A stretch of 64,000 nt of DNA, taken from the NCBI GenBank assembly GCA_017448965.1, contig JAFSKK010000044.1:1-64000 (forward strand). The letters are read 5' to 3'. Both the position numbers and the translations under genes were made by a program. Position 1 is the first letter of the stretch. Each line of letters begins with the position of its first letter. Under the pieces are notes generated by a model. That model worked only from the letters and a program-made list of their open reading frames with translations, had not been told where the DNA came from and did not search any database. This stretch comes from Bacteroidaceae bacterium (GTDB taxonomy: Bacteria; Bacteroidota; Bacteroidia; Bacteroidales; Bacteroidaceae). Below are positions 55,011 to 62,556 of this stretch, one piece after another.

Positions 55011-56391
55011 CTTTCAAAATATGATGATGAGTAACCTCGGCAAGGAGGAATATGAAAGACTTGCCGAGGCTTTATCTTTGCCTGCACCCACAAGCATACG
55101 CATCAATAAAAAGAAGACCCTCTCCCCTGCCCTCCCCCATAATGGGGAGGGAGAAGTCCCTTGGTGCCCTGATGGCTTCTACCTTTCAGAGCGTCCTTCG
55201 TTCACGTTTGATCCTCTGTTTCATGCGGGCTGCTATTATGTGCAGGAGGCATCATCGATGTTTTTGTCGCATATACTGCAAGGATATGTGAAGGAGCCAG
55301 TGGTGGCATTGGACTTGTGTGCTGCACCAGGAGGGAAATCCACGCTGGCATTGTCAGAACTGCCTGAAGGATCGTTGCTGATAGCCAATGAGGTGGTGAG
55401 ACAACGGGCAAACATCTTGGCAGAAAACATCATTAAATGGGGCAATCCCAACTGCATCGTCACGAACAACTATGCAGAGGACTTTCAGGCGTTCGGCAAC
55501 ACGTTCGACCTCATCATCTGCGATGCACCCTGTTCGGGAGAAGGAATGTTCCGTAAAGACCCGAACAGCATCGGGGAATGGAGCCTTGCGAACGTGGATG
55601 TATGTTGGAGGCGACAACGAGACATCGTGAGAGACATCTGGCACACGCTGAAGGAGGGAGGACTGTTCATCTACAGCACCTGCACCTACAATCCCTTGGA
55701 AGACGAGGAGAACGTGGAATGGATTGCCAAGACATTGGGGGCTGAAGTGCTGTCGTGCCGTCCCAACCCTGAATGGGAATTGACAGAGAAGAACACGCAT
55801 TTCTATCCGCATCGGACGAAAGGCGAAGGCTTCTTCATCAGCGTGATGAGAAAGACATCGGAAGCGGAAAGCAGGAAAAAAGGAAAGGAAAGCAAGGCGG
55901 GAAAGTCTGCGAACAAAGTGCCTGCAGAACTGAAGGGTTGGTTGTTGGGAAGCCAAGATTTCACCTTCTTAGAGGGAAAAGATAGTTTCTATGCCTTCCC
56001 TACAACTCATCTCGATACTCTTAGACAAGCCCAAAGTACACTGAGAGTGATTCATGCAGGCATCGAACTTGCAACCAGCCCACGCACTGGGCGAATTTCT
56101 CCAGCAAAGTCCTCTTCTCTCAACTCTAAACCCTCAACTCTAAACTCGCTTCGCCCCTGCCACAGCCTCGCCTTGAGCAACAATCTGAACCAAGAGGCTT
56201 TCCCGATGGTAGAAGTAGATGAGCACCAAGCCATTGCCTATCTGCGGACAGAAGCCCTGCAACTGCCAGCCGACACTCCACGCGGCTATGTGCTCATCAC
56301 CTATCAAGGACATCCATTAGGCTTTGCCAAGAACATCGGCAACCGCGCCAACAACCTCTACCCTACGGAGTGGAGAATCAGGAAGAATTGA
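54994..56391 (+). CDS. rsmF: RsmF/RsmB-type rRNA (cytosine-C5) methyltransferase
   Basis: A 465-residue SAM-dependent enzyme that methylates a cytosine of 16S rRNA. The SAM site is LDLCAAPGGKSTLAL. The two catalytic cysteines are Cys180 in DAPCSGEGMFRKD and Cys230 in STCTYNPLEDEENVEW. The C-terminal domain (YVLITYQGHPLGFAKNIGNR) is the RNA-binding end typical of the RsmF group. Two foreign-looking stretches interrupt it. TLSPALPHNGEGE near residues 43-55 is encoded by a palindromic element (55116-55153). SSLNSKPSTLNSL near 376-388 is encoded by a heptad array (56122-56149). Both lie outside conserved motifs and keep the frame. Confidence 0.9.
   Translation: MTLPIDFQNMMMSNLGKEEYERLAEALSLPAPTSIRINKKKTLSPALPHNGEGEVPWCPDGFYLSERPSFTFDPLFHAGCYYVQEASSMFLSHILQGYVKEPVVALDLCAAPGGKSTLALSELPEGSLLIANEVVRQRANILAENIIKWGNPNCIVTNNYAEDFQAFGNTFDLIICDAPCSGEGMFRKDPNSIGEWSLANVDVCWRRQRDIVRDIWHTLKEGGLFIYSTCTYNPLEDEENVEWIAKTLGAEVLSCRPNPEWELTEKNTHFYPHRTKGEGFFISVMRKTSEAESRKKGKESKAGKSANKVPAELKGWLLGSQDFTFLEGKDSFYAFPTTHLDTLRQAQSTLRVIHAGIELATSPRTGRISPAKSSSLNSKPSTLNSLRPCHSLALSNNLNQEAFPMVEVDEHQAIAYLRTEALQLPADTPRGYVLITYQGHPLGFAKNIGNRANNLYPTEWRIRKN
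55116..55153 (+). repeat. 38-bp palindromic element inside rsmF
   Basis: It matches the copy at 61050-61087 at 35 of 38 positions. The core is the palindrome CCCTCCCCCATAATGGGGAGGG-type (about 22 bp, half-sites CCCTCCCC and GGGGAGGG). It is read in frame as TLSPALPHNGEGE in the N-terminal part of the methyltransferase. Confidence 0.9.
56122..56149 (+). repeat. Heptanucleotide array inside rsmF
   Basis: Four 7-nt units (AACTCTA, AACCCTC, AACTCTA, AACTCGC) lie in the linker before the C-terminal domain. Since seven is not a multiple of three, a change by one or two units would shift the frame and cut off that domain. Confidence 0.75.
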
Positions 56392-56396
56392 AGAAT

Positions 56397-56424
56397 TTTT
56401 CACTTTTCACTTTTCACTTTTCAT
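56397..56424 (+). repeat. Heptanucleotide array (TTTTCAC) before a promoter
   Basis: Three units of TTTTCAC and one of TTTTCAT directly precede the -7 box at 56434. The array covers the place of the -33 element, so a change of unit number could alter promoter strength. Confidence 0.8.
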
Positions 56425-56433
56425 TTTTTTACC

Positions 56434-56441
56434 TATCTTTG
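56434..56441 (+). promoter_or_regulatory. -7 promoter element TATCTTTG
   Basis: TATCTTTG lies 28 nt before the start of the unknown gene at 56470. The upstream 30 bases are the T-rich heptad array. Confidence 0.65.
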
Positions 56442-56469
56442 CACACCAAAACAAAGCAAAACAACACAA

Positions 56470-57081
56470 ATGAACTTATACATTCGATATTTTGATCACG
56501 AGTGCTTAGCTAAAAGTATAGATGAAGCACTTGATTTTCTCAGTTCCATAGGCGAAATCAAGATAGAGAGCAATATGCCTTCGCGCATCGCCACGTTCCT
56601 TAGTTCGTCCAACCTCTACCCTTTCCGTCTGAAGGTGAGTTACTCGAACTATGTGCTCTTCCTGAAGACCGAAGCTGAAACACTTGAGCAGTTCAAGGAA
56701 GAACAGGCACAACGCAAAGAGCAGAAGGCTGAACGCGTGGCAACAATGGCAGAGCGCAAGAAGAACATCCTTGATGCCCTCAATGAAAAGAAAGTCGGAT
56801 GGTGGGAAGTGATGTTCACGTTCAAGCGCGTCATCACAATGCCTGATACAGGCAAGTGCAAGTACATCGACACGCCCTTCCGTGTGCGTCTGAAAGCCAA
56901 CAGTGCTATGGATGCCTACAACCGCGTCATCGACCACTTGCTCGACCGTCCAGACATTGATCCTCGTTCTCAGTTCCCTTCACCCAAAAGCGAAAAGTTT
57001 GAATACAGATACTTGGGCGAAGAAGAGGAGGAAAAGAAAGAGGAGGTTGCTATCCCTGAAGAGGCAGAGATAAATTCTTAA
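56470..57081 (+). CDS. Uncharacterised soluble protein with a coiled-coil middle
   Basis: A 203-residue protein without signal peptide or membrane segment, of no family that I can name. Residues about 68-108 form a charged, Gln/Glu/Lys/Arg-rich helix (TLEQFKEEQAQRKEQKAERV) that is probably a coiled coil. The flanking parts are mixed alpha/beta. The end is very acidic (GEEEEEKKEEV). It has its own promoter and terminator, thus a single-gene unit. Codon use does not differ visibly from its neighbours. Confidence 0.85.
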   Translation: MNLYIRYFDHECLAKSIDEALDFLSSIGEIKIESNMPSRIATFLSSSNLYPFRLKVSYSNYVLFLKTEAETLEQFKEEQAQRKEQKAERVATMAERKKNILDALNEKKVGWWEVMFTFKRVITMPDTGKCKYIDTPFRVRLKANSAMDAYNRVIDHLLDRPDIDPRSQFPSPKSEKFEYRYLGEEEEEKKEEVAIPEEAEINS

Positions 57082-57108
57082 AATAAATACACTACTTAAA
57101 AACTAACA

Positions 57109-57153
57109 AGGCGCGGGGTCACACATGATGTGTTTGACCTCGCGCCTCTTTTA
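57109..57153. terminator. Bidirectional terminator between convergent genes
   Basis: Arms 57109-57120 and 57136-57147 pair over 12 bp with one G-U-type mismatch, and an inner ACACA/TGTGT stem extends the hairpin. A T-rich tail follows on the plus strand and a T-rich stretch also follows on the minus strand, which suits the converging gene at 57187. Confidence 0.85.
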
Positions 57154-57186
57154 TATACGATGCTTTTTCTTCCTAAGGCAACATCC

Positions 57187-59274
57187 TCAGAAAATAAAGT
57201 CGTCCTCTTTGGTCGCTTCTTCCTTCCGCTTGGCAGCAGCCTTCTTCTCCTCTTCTTCCGGTTTATATTCGTTGAGAGTGGTACCATAGGTGGTACGCAA
57301 CACACGGAACTCGGTGCGACGGTTGAGGGCATTGAGCACCTCCTGTTCTTCTTTGCCTTTCACGCCAAGAATATAAGCCTCGGTAAGGGTATCATTCACC
57401 TGCACTTCCACTTTCGGGTCGCCTGCAAGGAGAGTTTCTGCTACCTTTTTAGTGATGATCTTAGGACGTGACTCACCATAACCCACAGCCGTAAGACGGT
57501 CTTTTGCAATGCCATGCTGGATGAGATAACGAACAACAGATTCGGCACGACGCTGAGAAAGTCGCTGGTTGTAGTCATCATTGCCTCGGTAGTCGCAATG
57601 GGCAGAGAGTTCGATGGTGATGTTGGCATTCTCGTTCATCATCTCCACCAGTTTGTCGAGGGCTTCCGTTGACTCAGGCGTGAGATCTGCACGGTCGAAC
57701 TCATAGAAGATGTTATCTATCAGCACAGGCACATTGATGGGTGGCAAGGGGAATTGAAGCGTGTATTCGTGGCTCTCCTCCGCATCTTCCACACGGATTT
57801 CATTCTTCACGTTGAGATAACCCTTACAAGTGCCGAGCAACACATACTCCACACCAGGTTTAAGCACCTGCGTGAAAGAGCCGTCGCCTTTGACCGAAAG
57901 TTTCAGGTTAGTGCCATCGTTGCCCACCATATACACAAGTGCCTCTGGCAGTTCGTAGCCATCTTTCTCATACACCCAACCTGTCACCGTCTGGAGAATC
58001 TCTGGACACTCAAAGGAGAAGATGTGCTCCCACCCCTTACCGTCGTTGCGCGATGACGAGAAGTAACCACGATTGTGCACACCTTCGAAGGTCATGCCAA
58101 AGTCGTCAGCAGAGGAATTGAGCGGGAATTGCTGATTCTCCACGATGGTGCCACGAATGGAGTCTTCGTGGGCAATGAAGATGTCAAGGCCACCCATACC
58201 AGGATGCCCATCCGATGAGAAGTAGAGGTCGCCGTTGGGACGGAAGGCAGGGAACATCTCATCGCCAGCCGTATTGATGGGGCGACCCACATTCTCCATT
58301 CCGCCAAATCCGTTGTCCATGATGCGTGTGCGCCAAATGTCCAAACCGCCCTCTCCACCAGGGAAATCGCTGACAAAATAAAGCCACTGTCCATCAGGAC
58401 TCACCGCCGGATGGGCAAAGGAGGTGAGCGTGTCATGAGAGATTTCACACTTAGTCGGCTTGCTCCACGAAGCATCACTACGCTGCGATTTCCATATCTC
58501 AGCATAACGCGGATAGTCAGGGTCGCTGCTGCATCGGGTGAAGTACATCGTCTTACCATCAGGACTGAGACAAGAGGCTCCTTCATCATACTCCGTGTTC
58601 ACCTCACTCTCGATAAGTTCCACCTGCTGCCACTTGCCCTGTTCATTCTTTCGAGAGAAGAAAAGGTCGCCAAACTTCAAGCCTGTGATACCCGAAATAT
58701 CATCTCCCGTAGCCTCCTTACGTGTGGAGGAAAGCACAATCTGGTCGGCATCATCGCCCACCAACATCGGACTGTAATCGGAACGGCGAGAGTTGAAGAT
58801 GCCCTCCTTCTTCACTTTGTATTGATTCGGTTTTGCCTTCCATTGAGGGCCTAACTCACATGACAATAAACCACTGTGTGCCAATTCATTGCCACCATCA
58901 TATTCAAGATATTGTTTAAAGTTCTGTGCAGCCTGTTTATACTGCCCAGCCTTCAACTGCTGTCTTGCCAGATGCAGATAAACGGTGCTGTCCTCCACAT
59001 TGTATCGGATGGCATTCGTATATGCAGCCATCGCCTTCTGTGTGTAACCGATGTGGCGATAGCACTCTCCCATCTTGAATGCCCGCACCGCCCGCTTCGC
59101 CTTCTCTTTGGGAGCACATCGCGAATACGACTTTTTGTAGTTGATGCTTGCCGCATAGTATTCGCCAATGGCATAACTCTGCTCCGCTTTCTTGAAGGCG
59201 ATGCCCTCGTTGCTGCAAGCCACCAAAACCAATACCGTTATATATATGAATATGTGGGGAATCTTCCTTTGCAT
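57187..59274 (-). CDS. porE: PorE-like lipoprotein: TPR, WD40-like propeller, CRD and OmpA domain
   Basis: A 695-residue outer-membrane lipoprotein with a signal ending in LVAC (Cys20). Domain order: tetratricopeptide repeats at about 25-150 (GEYYAASINYKKSYSR, AMAAYTNAIRYN), a PD40/WD40-like propeller at about 165-420 (SPDGKTMYFTR, SPDGQWLYFVSD, RPNGDLYFSSDG), a carboxypeptidase-regulatory-like domain at about 430-520 (TGWVYEKDGYELPEALVYM), and an OmpA peptidoglycan-binding domain from about 535 (YEFDRADLTPESTEALDKL, then LSAHCDYRGND). This is the arrangement of PorE (PG1058) of Porphyromonas gingivalis, a type IX secretion component that anchors the system to peptidoglycan. A C-terminal Glu/Lys-rich tail is extra. 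Assignment by architecture; similar proteins of unrelated role exist. Confidence 0.8.
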   Translation of the reverse strand: MQRKIPHIFIYITVLVLVACSNEGIAFKKAEQSYAIGEYYAASINYKKSYSRCAPKEKAKRAVRAFKMGECYRHIGYTQKAMAAYTNAIRYNVEDSTVYLHLARQQLKAGQYKQAAQNFKQYLEYDGGNELAHSGLLSCELGPQWKAKPNQYKVKKEGIFNSRRSDYSPMLVGDDADQIVLSSTRKEATGDDISGITGLKFGDLFFSRKNEQGKWQQVELIESEVNTEYDEGASCLSPDGKTMYFTRCSSDPDYPRYAEIWKSQRSDASWSKPTKCEISHDTLTSFAHPAVSPDGQWLYFVSDFPGGEGGLDIWRTRIMDNGFGGMENVGRPINTAGDEMFPAFRPNGDLYFSSDGHPGMGGLDIFIAHEDSIRGTIVENQQFPLNSSADDFGMTFEGVHNRGYFSSSRNDGKGWEHIFSFECPEILQTVTGWVYEKDGYELPEALVYMVGNDGTNLKLSVKGDGSFTQVLKPGVEYVLLGTCKGYLNVKNEIRVEDAEESHEYTLQFPLPPINVPVLIDNIFYEFDRADLTPESTEALDKLVEMMNENANITIELSAHCDYRGNDDYNQRLSQRRAESVVRYLIQHGIAKDRLTAVGYGESRPKIITKKVAETLLAGDPKVEVQVNDTLTEAYILGVKGKEEQEVLNALNRRTEFRVLRTTYGTTLNEYKPEEEEKKAAAKRKEEATKEDDFIF

Positions 59275-59296
59275 ATTACAAAAAACGAAATAAAGG

Positions 59297-59324
59297 CTCC
59301 ATTATTGTATGGAACCTTTACAGA
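59297..59324 (-). terminator. Terminator of the MNT/HEPN pair
   Basis: On the minus strand an 11-bp stem with one mismatch (AAAGGTTCCAT pairing with ATGGAGCCTTT) and a loop ACAATA is followed by a T-rich tail. It lies 17 nt after the nucleotidyltransferase stop and upstream of porE. Confidence 0.75.
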
Positions 59325-59340
59325 ATGAGAGAGGCAAGCA

Positions 59341-59646
59341 CTATGCAGCCTCATAAAAAACTTTTCCAACTCTGTCTATATGTTCACCTATTGGTGTCCC
59401 CTTCTTCGTCACATAATCCACCAAATCCACAGAATAGAGCAAATCCAAATCGTCAATTTCACACTGAATGTCAAGCAACTGCCGATAGTCAATGTTGTCA
59501 CCAATCATTGCCAAATCCACATCCGAACCTTCACGATAATTTCCTTTCGACCGAGAGCCGAAAATCAAGACTTTACGGATGTTTGTATGACGACGAAACA
59601 CACCTTGCAATTCTTTGATGACTATGTCACTCAATCCAAACTTCAT
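59341..59646 (-). CDS. MNT-type minimal nucleotidyltransferase
   Basis: A 101-residue protein of the MNT (MNT/MntA) group. The polymerase-beta-like motif is GSRSKGNYREGSDVDLA, with Gly30-Ser31 and metal-binding Asp42 and Asp44. In MNT/HEPN toxin-antitoxin modules the MNT protein neutralises the HEPN ribonuclease, in studied cases by transferring AMP groups to it. The gene follows the HEPN gene by five bases on the same strand. It is intact, unlike its partner. Confidence 0.9.
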   Translation of the reverse strand: MKFGLSDIVIKELQGVFRRHTNIRKVLIFGSRSKGNYREGSDVDLAMIGDNIDYRQLLDIQCEIDDLDLLYSVDLVDYVTKKGTPIGEHIDRVGKVFYEAA

Positions 59647-59651
59647 AACCG

Positions 59652-60083
59652 TCAGTATTCCTCCTTTTGTGATAAAACACCTAATTTCTCATCTAGTTTC
59701 TTCAAAACAGGGGCATACTCATCAAAAATCATCTTTATGATAGCACGAACCTCCTCTTCATCATATACATGTGTCAATTTGTTCCTTGCCTTCATCATTC
59801 TCCTCCATTCATCATGGTCTGCTATAAGCCCATCCTCGAAAGCCATTTTCAGGGTTCCATTGGGACCCGACATAAACTCATAGCCTTTGAAGATCAGCAG
59901 GTCTTGTAACACCTTCCATGCCTATTCAAAAGTATATTCAAACCGCTGCACAAGCCCCTCCTGCTCCAATTCGGACAAGTCTTCCAAAAACCTATCTGAC
60001 TCAGTCACTTCAAGCAGTCTCTGACATGCTCTGTGAAAGTTTGCATAACGCTGAATCCAACGAATATCTTCCTGCTGATCCAT
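59652..60083 (-). pseudogene. HEPN (HepT/HI0074-like) protein gene with internal amber codon
   Basis: The full frame from ATG at 60083 has 143 codons and the family-like sequence QRFEYTFE-stop-AWKVLQDLL. Codon 54 (59924-59922) is TAG, where relatives have a Leu codon, which a single T-to-A change from TTG would explain. The ribonuclease motif R-x4-H (RNKLTH, residues 100-105 of the full frame) lies after the stop. A restart at GTG 59912 would give an 86-residue fragment that lacks the first helices. The partner MNT gene is intact and the promoter is perfect. Either the toxin has been inactivated, or the base is a sequence error, or the codon is read through. Confidence 0.88.
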
Positions 60084-60105
60084 AAACACATGTTTTAGTT
60101 GTTTG

Positions 60106-60137
60106 CAAAGTTAGCGGATATTTTTTTAACATCCAAA
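60106..60137 (-). promoter_or_regulatory. Promoter of the HEPN/MNT operon
   Basis: On the minus strand TTTG (60137-60134) and TAACTTTG (60113-60106) are 20 nt apart, a full match to the Bacteroidetes promoter. It lies 22 nt upstream of the HEPN start codon. Confidence 0.8.
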
Positions 60138-60158
60138 GAAATTCAAAATTTCTCTCCG

Positions 60159-60191
60159 TTTGGTTATATAAAAAGAAACTCTTTATCTTTG
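60159..60191 (+). promoter_or_regulatory. Orphan plus-strand promoter reading against topB
   Basis: TTTG at 60159-60162 and TATCTTTG at 60184-60191, 21 nt apart, match the promoter consensus on the plus strand. No plus-strand gene follows; transcription would run into the end of topB in antisense. It may be a remnant of a lost gene or drive an antisense RNA. The same bases can also fold as an imperfect hairpin that could end topB transcription. Confidence 0.4.
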
Positions 60192-60285
60192 CCCCATGTA
60201 CTTTGAATAAAGTTTTTTTTCATTTATAAACCACAAACAGAAGAAATACTATCCTATTTCAGATGCCATCACCGATTTCATTTCC

Positions 60286-62556
60286 TTACGCTTTATCGAA
60301 GGGCAGACGGTAGGTGCAGCCTTCTTTCCATCGAGAACAGCCGTAAGCAGTTTTGCCTTTGATGATGTGACCCTCGTGGCAGACAGGGCAAGGGAGACCG
60401 ATGATGGCATCGGGGTTGTGGGAAGCCTTCACTTCTTCGGTAGTCTTCTTTGATTTTGAGGAAGACTTCTTGGGGGCAGACTTCTTCGGCTGAAAACCAG
60501 CAGGAACATTGGAAGACGCTGCAACAGCATCGCGTGAGCCCTCCCCCTTTGGGAGGCGGGGGGCTTTCTTTTTCAGGTCCTCTTCCGTCGTGATGGCAAC
60601 GTGACGGTTGGAATTGTCGTTGCGCACCTGATTGATGAGGTCGGTGACCATCTGCTTGAGTTCGGCAATGAAAGTTTGGGCATCGTACTGCTTCTTCTCT
60701 ATTTCGCGAAGTTTCTTCTCCCAAATGCCGGTGAGTTCGGCACTTTTGAGGAGTTCCTCGTGGATGATGCCGATGAGTTCCACACCTGTTGGAGTGGCGA
60801 TGAGGTTCTTGCGTTCCTTGCGGATGTAACGACGCTTGAAGAGAGTTTCGATGATGGCTGCACGGGTGGAAGGACGACCAATGCCGTTCTCCTTCATCGC
60901 ATCACGAAGTTCTTCATTATCAACAAATTTTCCAGCTGTCTCCATCGCACGAAGCAGGGTTGCCTCTGTGTAAGGTTTAGGTGGTTGTGTCCATTTCTCA
61001 GAAAGCATGGGAAGATGAGGACCGCTTTCACCTTTGGCAAAGAGAGGGAGACCCTCTCCCCGACCCTCCCCCGTAATGGGGAGGGAGCCATCCTGCGTGT
61101 TTTCGTCGGTGGTGTCTTTTGTATCTTTGTAGATGACTTTCCAACCTTCATCGAGGATGATGCGTCCGCTAGTACGGAAAAGGACTGAAAGTGTGTCCCC
61201 ATCCGCATGGACTCCCTCCCCATTACGGGGGAGGGTTGGGGAGAGGGTCTCTCCAAACACGGTGGTTGTCTCGAACTTGCAATCGGGATAGAAAACGGCG
61301 ATGAAGGCACGAGTAACGAGGTCGTACACGCGGCGTTCCATATCGGTGAGGCTGATGGCAGGAACACCTGTGGGAATGATGGCGTGGTGGTCGGTCACTT
61401 TCGAGGAATCGAACACTTTCTTCGACTTCGGAAGTGGCTTGCCTTCGAGCGGTTGCGTGAATTGCTCATAGCCCCTCAAACCTCTGAGTGTCTGAGGGCA
61501 TTTGGCATAGATATCGTCGCTGAGGAAGGTCGTATCCACACGAGGATAGGTGGTGAACTTCTTCTCGTAGAGGCTCTGAATCAGTTGCAAGGTTTGTTCG
61601 GCAGAGTAGCCGAATTTGCGGTTGCAATCCACCTGCAAGGAAGTCAGGTCATACAGTCGTGGCGGTGCTTCCGTTCCTTTCTTCTTCTGAATGTCCGTCA
61701 CGGTGAAAGGCTGGCCTTCGATGGCATGAAGGACGGACAGTCCCTCTTCTTCTGTCTGATATTCAATCTGTCTGTAAATCGGTCCTTTGCCTTTGATGGT
61801 CTTTCCCTGCTCGGCAGCCGCTTTCACTTCGGCAGCATCTTCAGCCTCAGCCTCTTCATCGTGAGCGATGGCGGTGAATTTGGTGTCGCGATAGAGAGTG
61901 GAGAGCACCCAACTCTGTTTGGGCACAAAACTCTCGATTTCCTGTTGGCGACGCACGATGAGCGCCAACGTGGGGGTCTGCACGCGCCCGATGGAGAGCA
62001 CCTGTTTCTGCTGTCCGTATTTGAGCGTGTAGAGGCGGGTGGCGTTCATGCCAAGTGTCCAGTCGCCGATGGCGCGACAAAGTCCTGCCTCGTAGAGTGA
62101 CTGATATTCGATTTGATCTTTGAGGCTGTTGAATCCCTCGCGGATAGCCTCTTCCGTCAGCGATGAAATCCAAAGTCGCTTGACTGGGCATTTCGCTCCC
62201 GCTTTCTGCATCACCCACCGCTGAATCAGTTCACCTTCTTGGCCAGCATCGCCGCAGTTGATGATGCTGTCTGCTGCCTGCATCAACTTCTCAATCGTGG
62301 CAAACTGCCGCTTCACCCCGTCATCATCCTTCAGCCGAATGCCGTAACGTGCTGGAATCATGGGCAGATCCCAGAGATCCCAACGCTTCCAACGGGGGGT
62401 GTACTCATCAGGCTCCTTCAGTTCGCACAGGTGTCCGAACGTCCAAGTGACCTGATAGCCGTTGCCCTCGATGTAGCCTTGCTTCATCTCTTTGGCTCCC
62501 AGCACGTTGGCAATATCTCTTGCCACACTCGGTTTCTCCGCTATACAAACAATCAT
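60286..62556 (-). CDS. topB: DNA topoisomerase III with inserted palindromic elements
   Basis: A type IA topoisomerase of 756 residues that relaxes and decatenates DNA. The TOPRIM domain starts at MIVCIAEKPS and has DAGQEGEL at 103-110. The active-site Tyr337 lies in KFTTYPRVDTT. A C-terminal zinc finger (CPVCHEG, then CSRWKEGC) is present. The protein is about 60 residues longer than I would expect; the extra length includes SPTLPRNGEG near 452 and SLPITGEGRGEGL near 500, which are translations of palindromic elements in opposite orientation, and a third GC-rich palindrome read as PRLPKGEG near residue 670. The start overlaps the mlaF stop by four bases (ATGA). Confidence 0.93.
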   Translation of the reverse strand: MIVCIAEKPSVARDIANVLGAKEMKQGYIEGNGYQVTWTFGHLCELKEPDEYTPRWKRWDLWDLPMIPARYGIRLKDDDGVKRQFATIEKLMQAADSIINCGDAGQEGELIQRWVMQKAGAKCPVKRLWISSLTEEAIREGFNSLKDQIEYQSLYEAGLCRAIGDWTLGMNATRLYTLKYGQQKQVLSIGRVQTPTLALIVRRQQEIESFVPKQSWVLSTLYRDTKFTAIAHDEEAEAEDAAEVKAAAEQGKTIKGKGPIYRQIEYQTEEEGLSVLHAIEGQPFTVTDIQKKKGTEAPPRLYDLTSLQVDCNRKFGYSAEQTLQLIQSLYEKKFTTYPRVDTTFLSDDIYAKCPQTLRGLRGYEQFTQPLEGKPLPKSKKVFDSSKVTDHHAIIPTGVPAISLTDMERRVYDLVTRAFIAVFYPDCKFETTTVFGETLSPTLPRNGEGVHADGDTLSVLFRTSGRIILDEGWKVIYKDTKDTTDENTQDGSLPITGEGRGEGLPLFAKGESGPHLPMLSEKWTQPPKPYTEATLLRAMETAGKFVDNEELRDAMKENGIGRPSTRAAIIETLFKRRYIRKERKNLIATPTGVELIGIIHEELLKSAELTGIWEKKLREIEKKQYDAQTFIAELKQMVTDLINQVRNDNSNRHVAITTEEDLKKKAPRLPKGEGSRDAVAASSNVPAGFQPKKSAPKKSSSKSKKTTEEVKASHNPDAIIGLPCPVCHEGHIIKGKTAYGCSRWKEGCTYRLPFDKA
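60537..60566 (-). repeat. GC-rich palindrome inside topB (second type)
   Basis: CCCTCCCCCTTTGGGAGGCGGGG-type sequence, with arms AGCCC and GGGCT at the outer ends. It is read as PRLPKGEG in a linker between the topoisomerase core and the zinc finger. It resembles but does not match the 38-bp element. Confidence 0.6.
61050..61087 (-). repeat. 38-bp palindromic element inside topB (antisense to the element in rsmF)
   Basis: It differs from the copy at 61212-61249 (reverse complement) at one of 38 positions and from the rsmF copy at three. In topB it is read as SLPITGEGRGEGL, the other strand of the element. Confidence 0.92.
61212..61249 (-). repeat. 38-bp palindromic element inside topB (same sense as in rsmF)
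   Basis: Inverted relative to the copy at 61050-61087, with 124 bp between. Relative to the gene it is read as TLSPTLPRNGEG, the same frame and strand as in rsmF. The inverted pair could form a long hairpin in the topB mRNA. Confidence 0.92.

Noticed and set aside
59922-59924. Recoding of TAG as an amino acid
   Set aside because: Several genes in the window end in TAG (for example 35130 and 59341), so TAG works as a stop here; general recoding is not supported.
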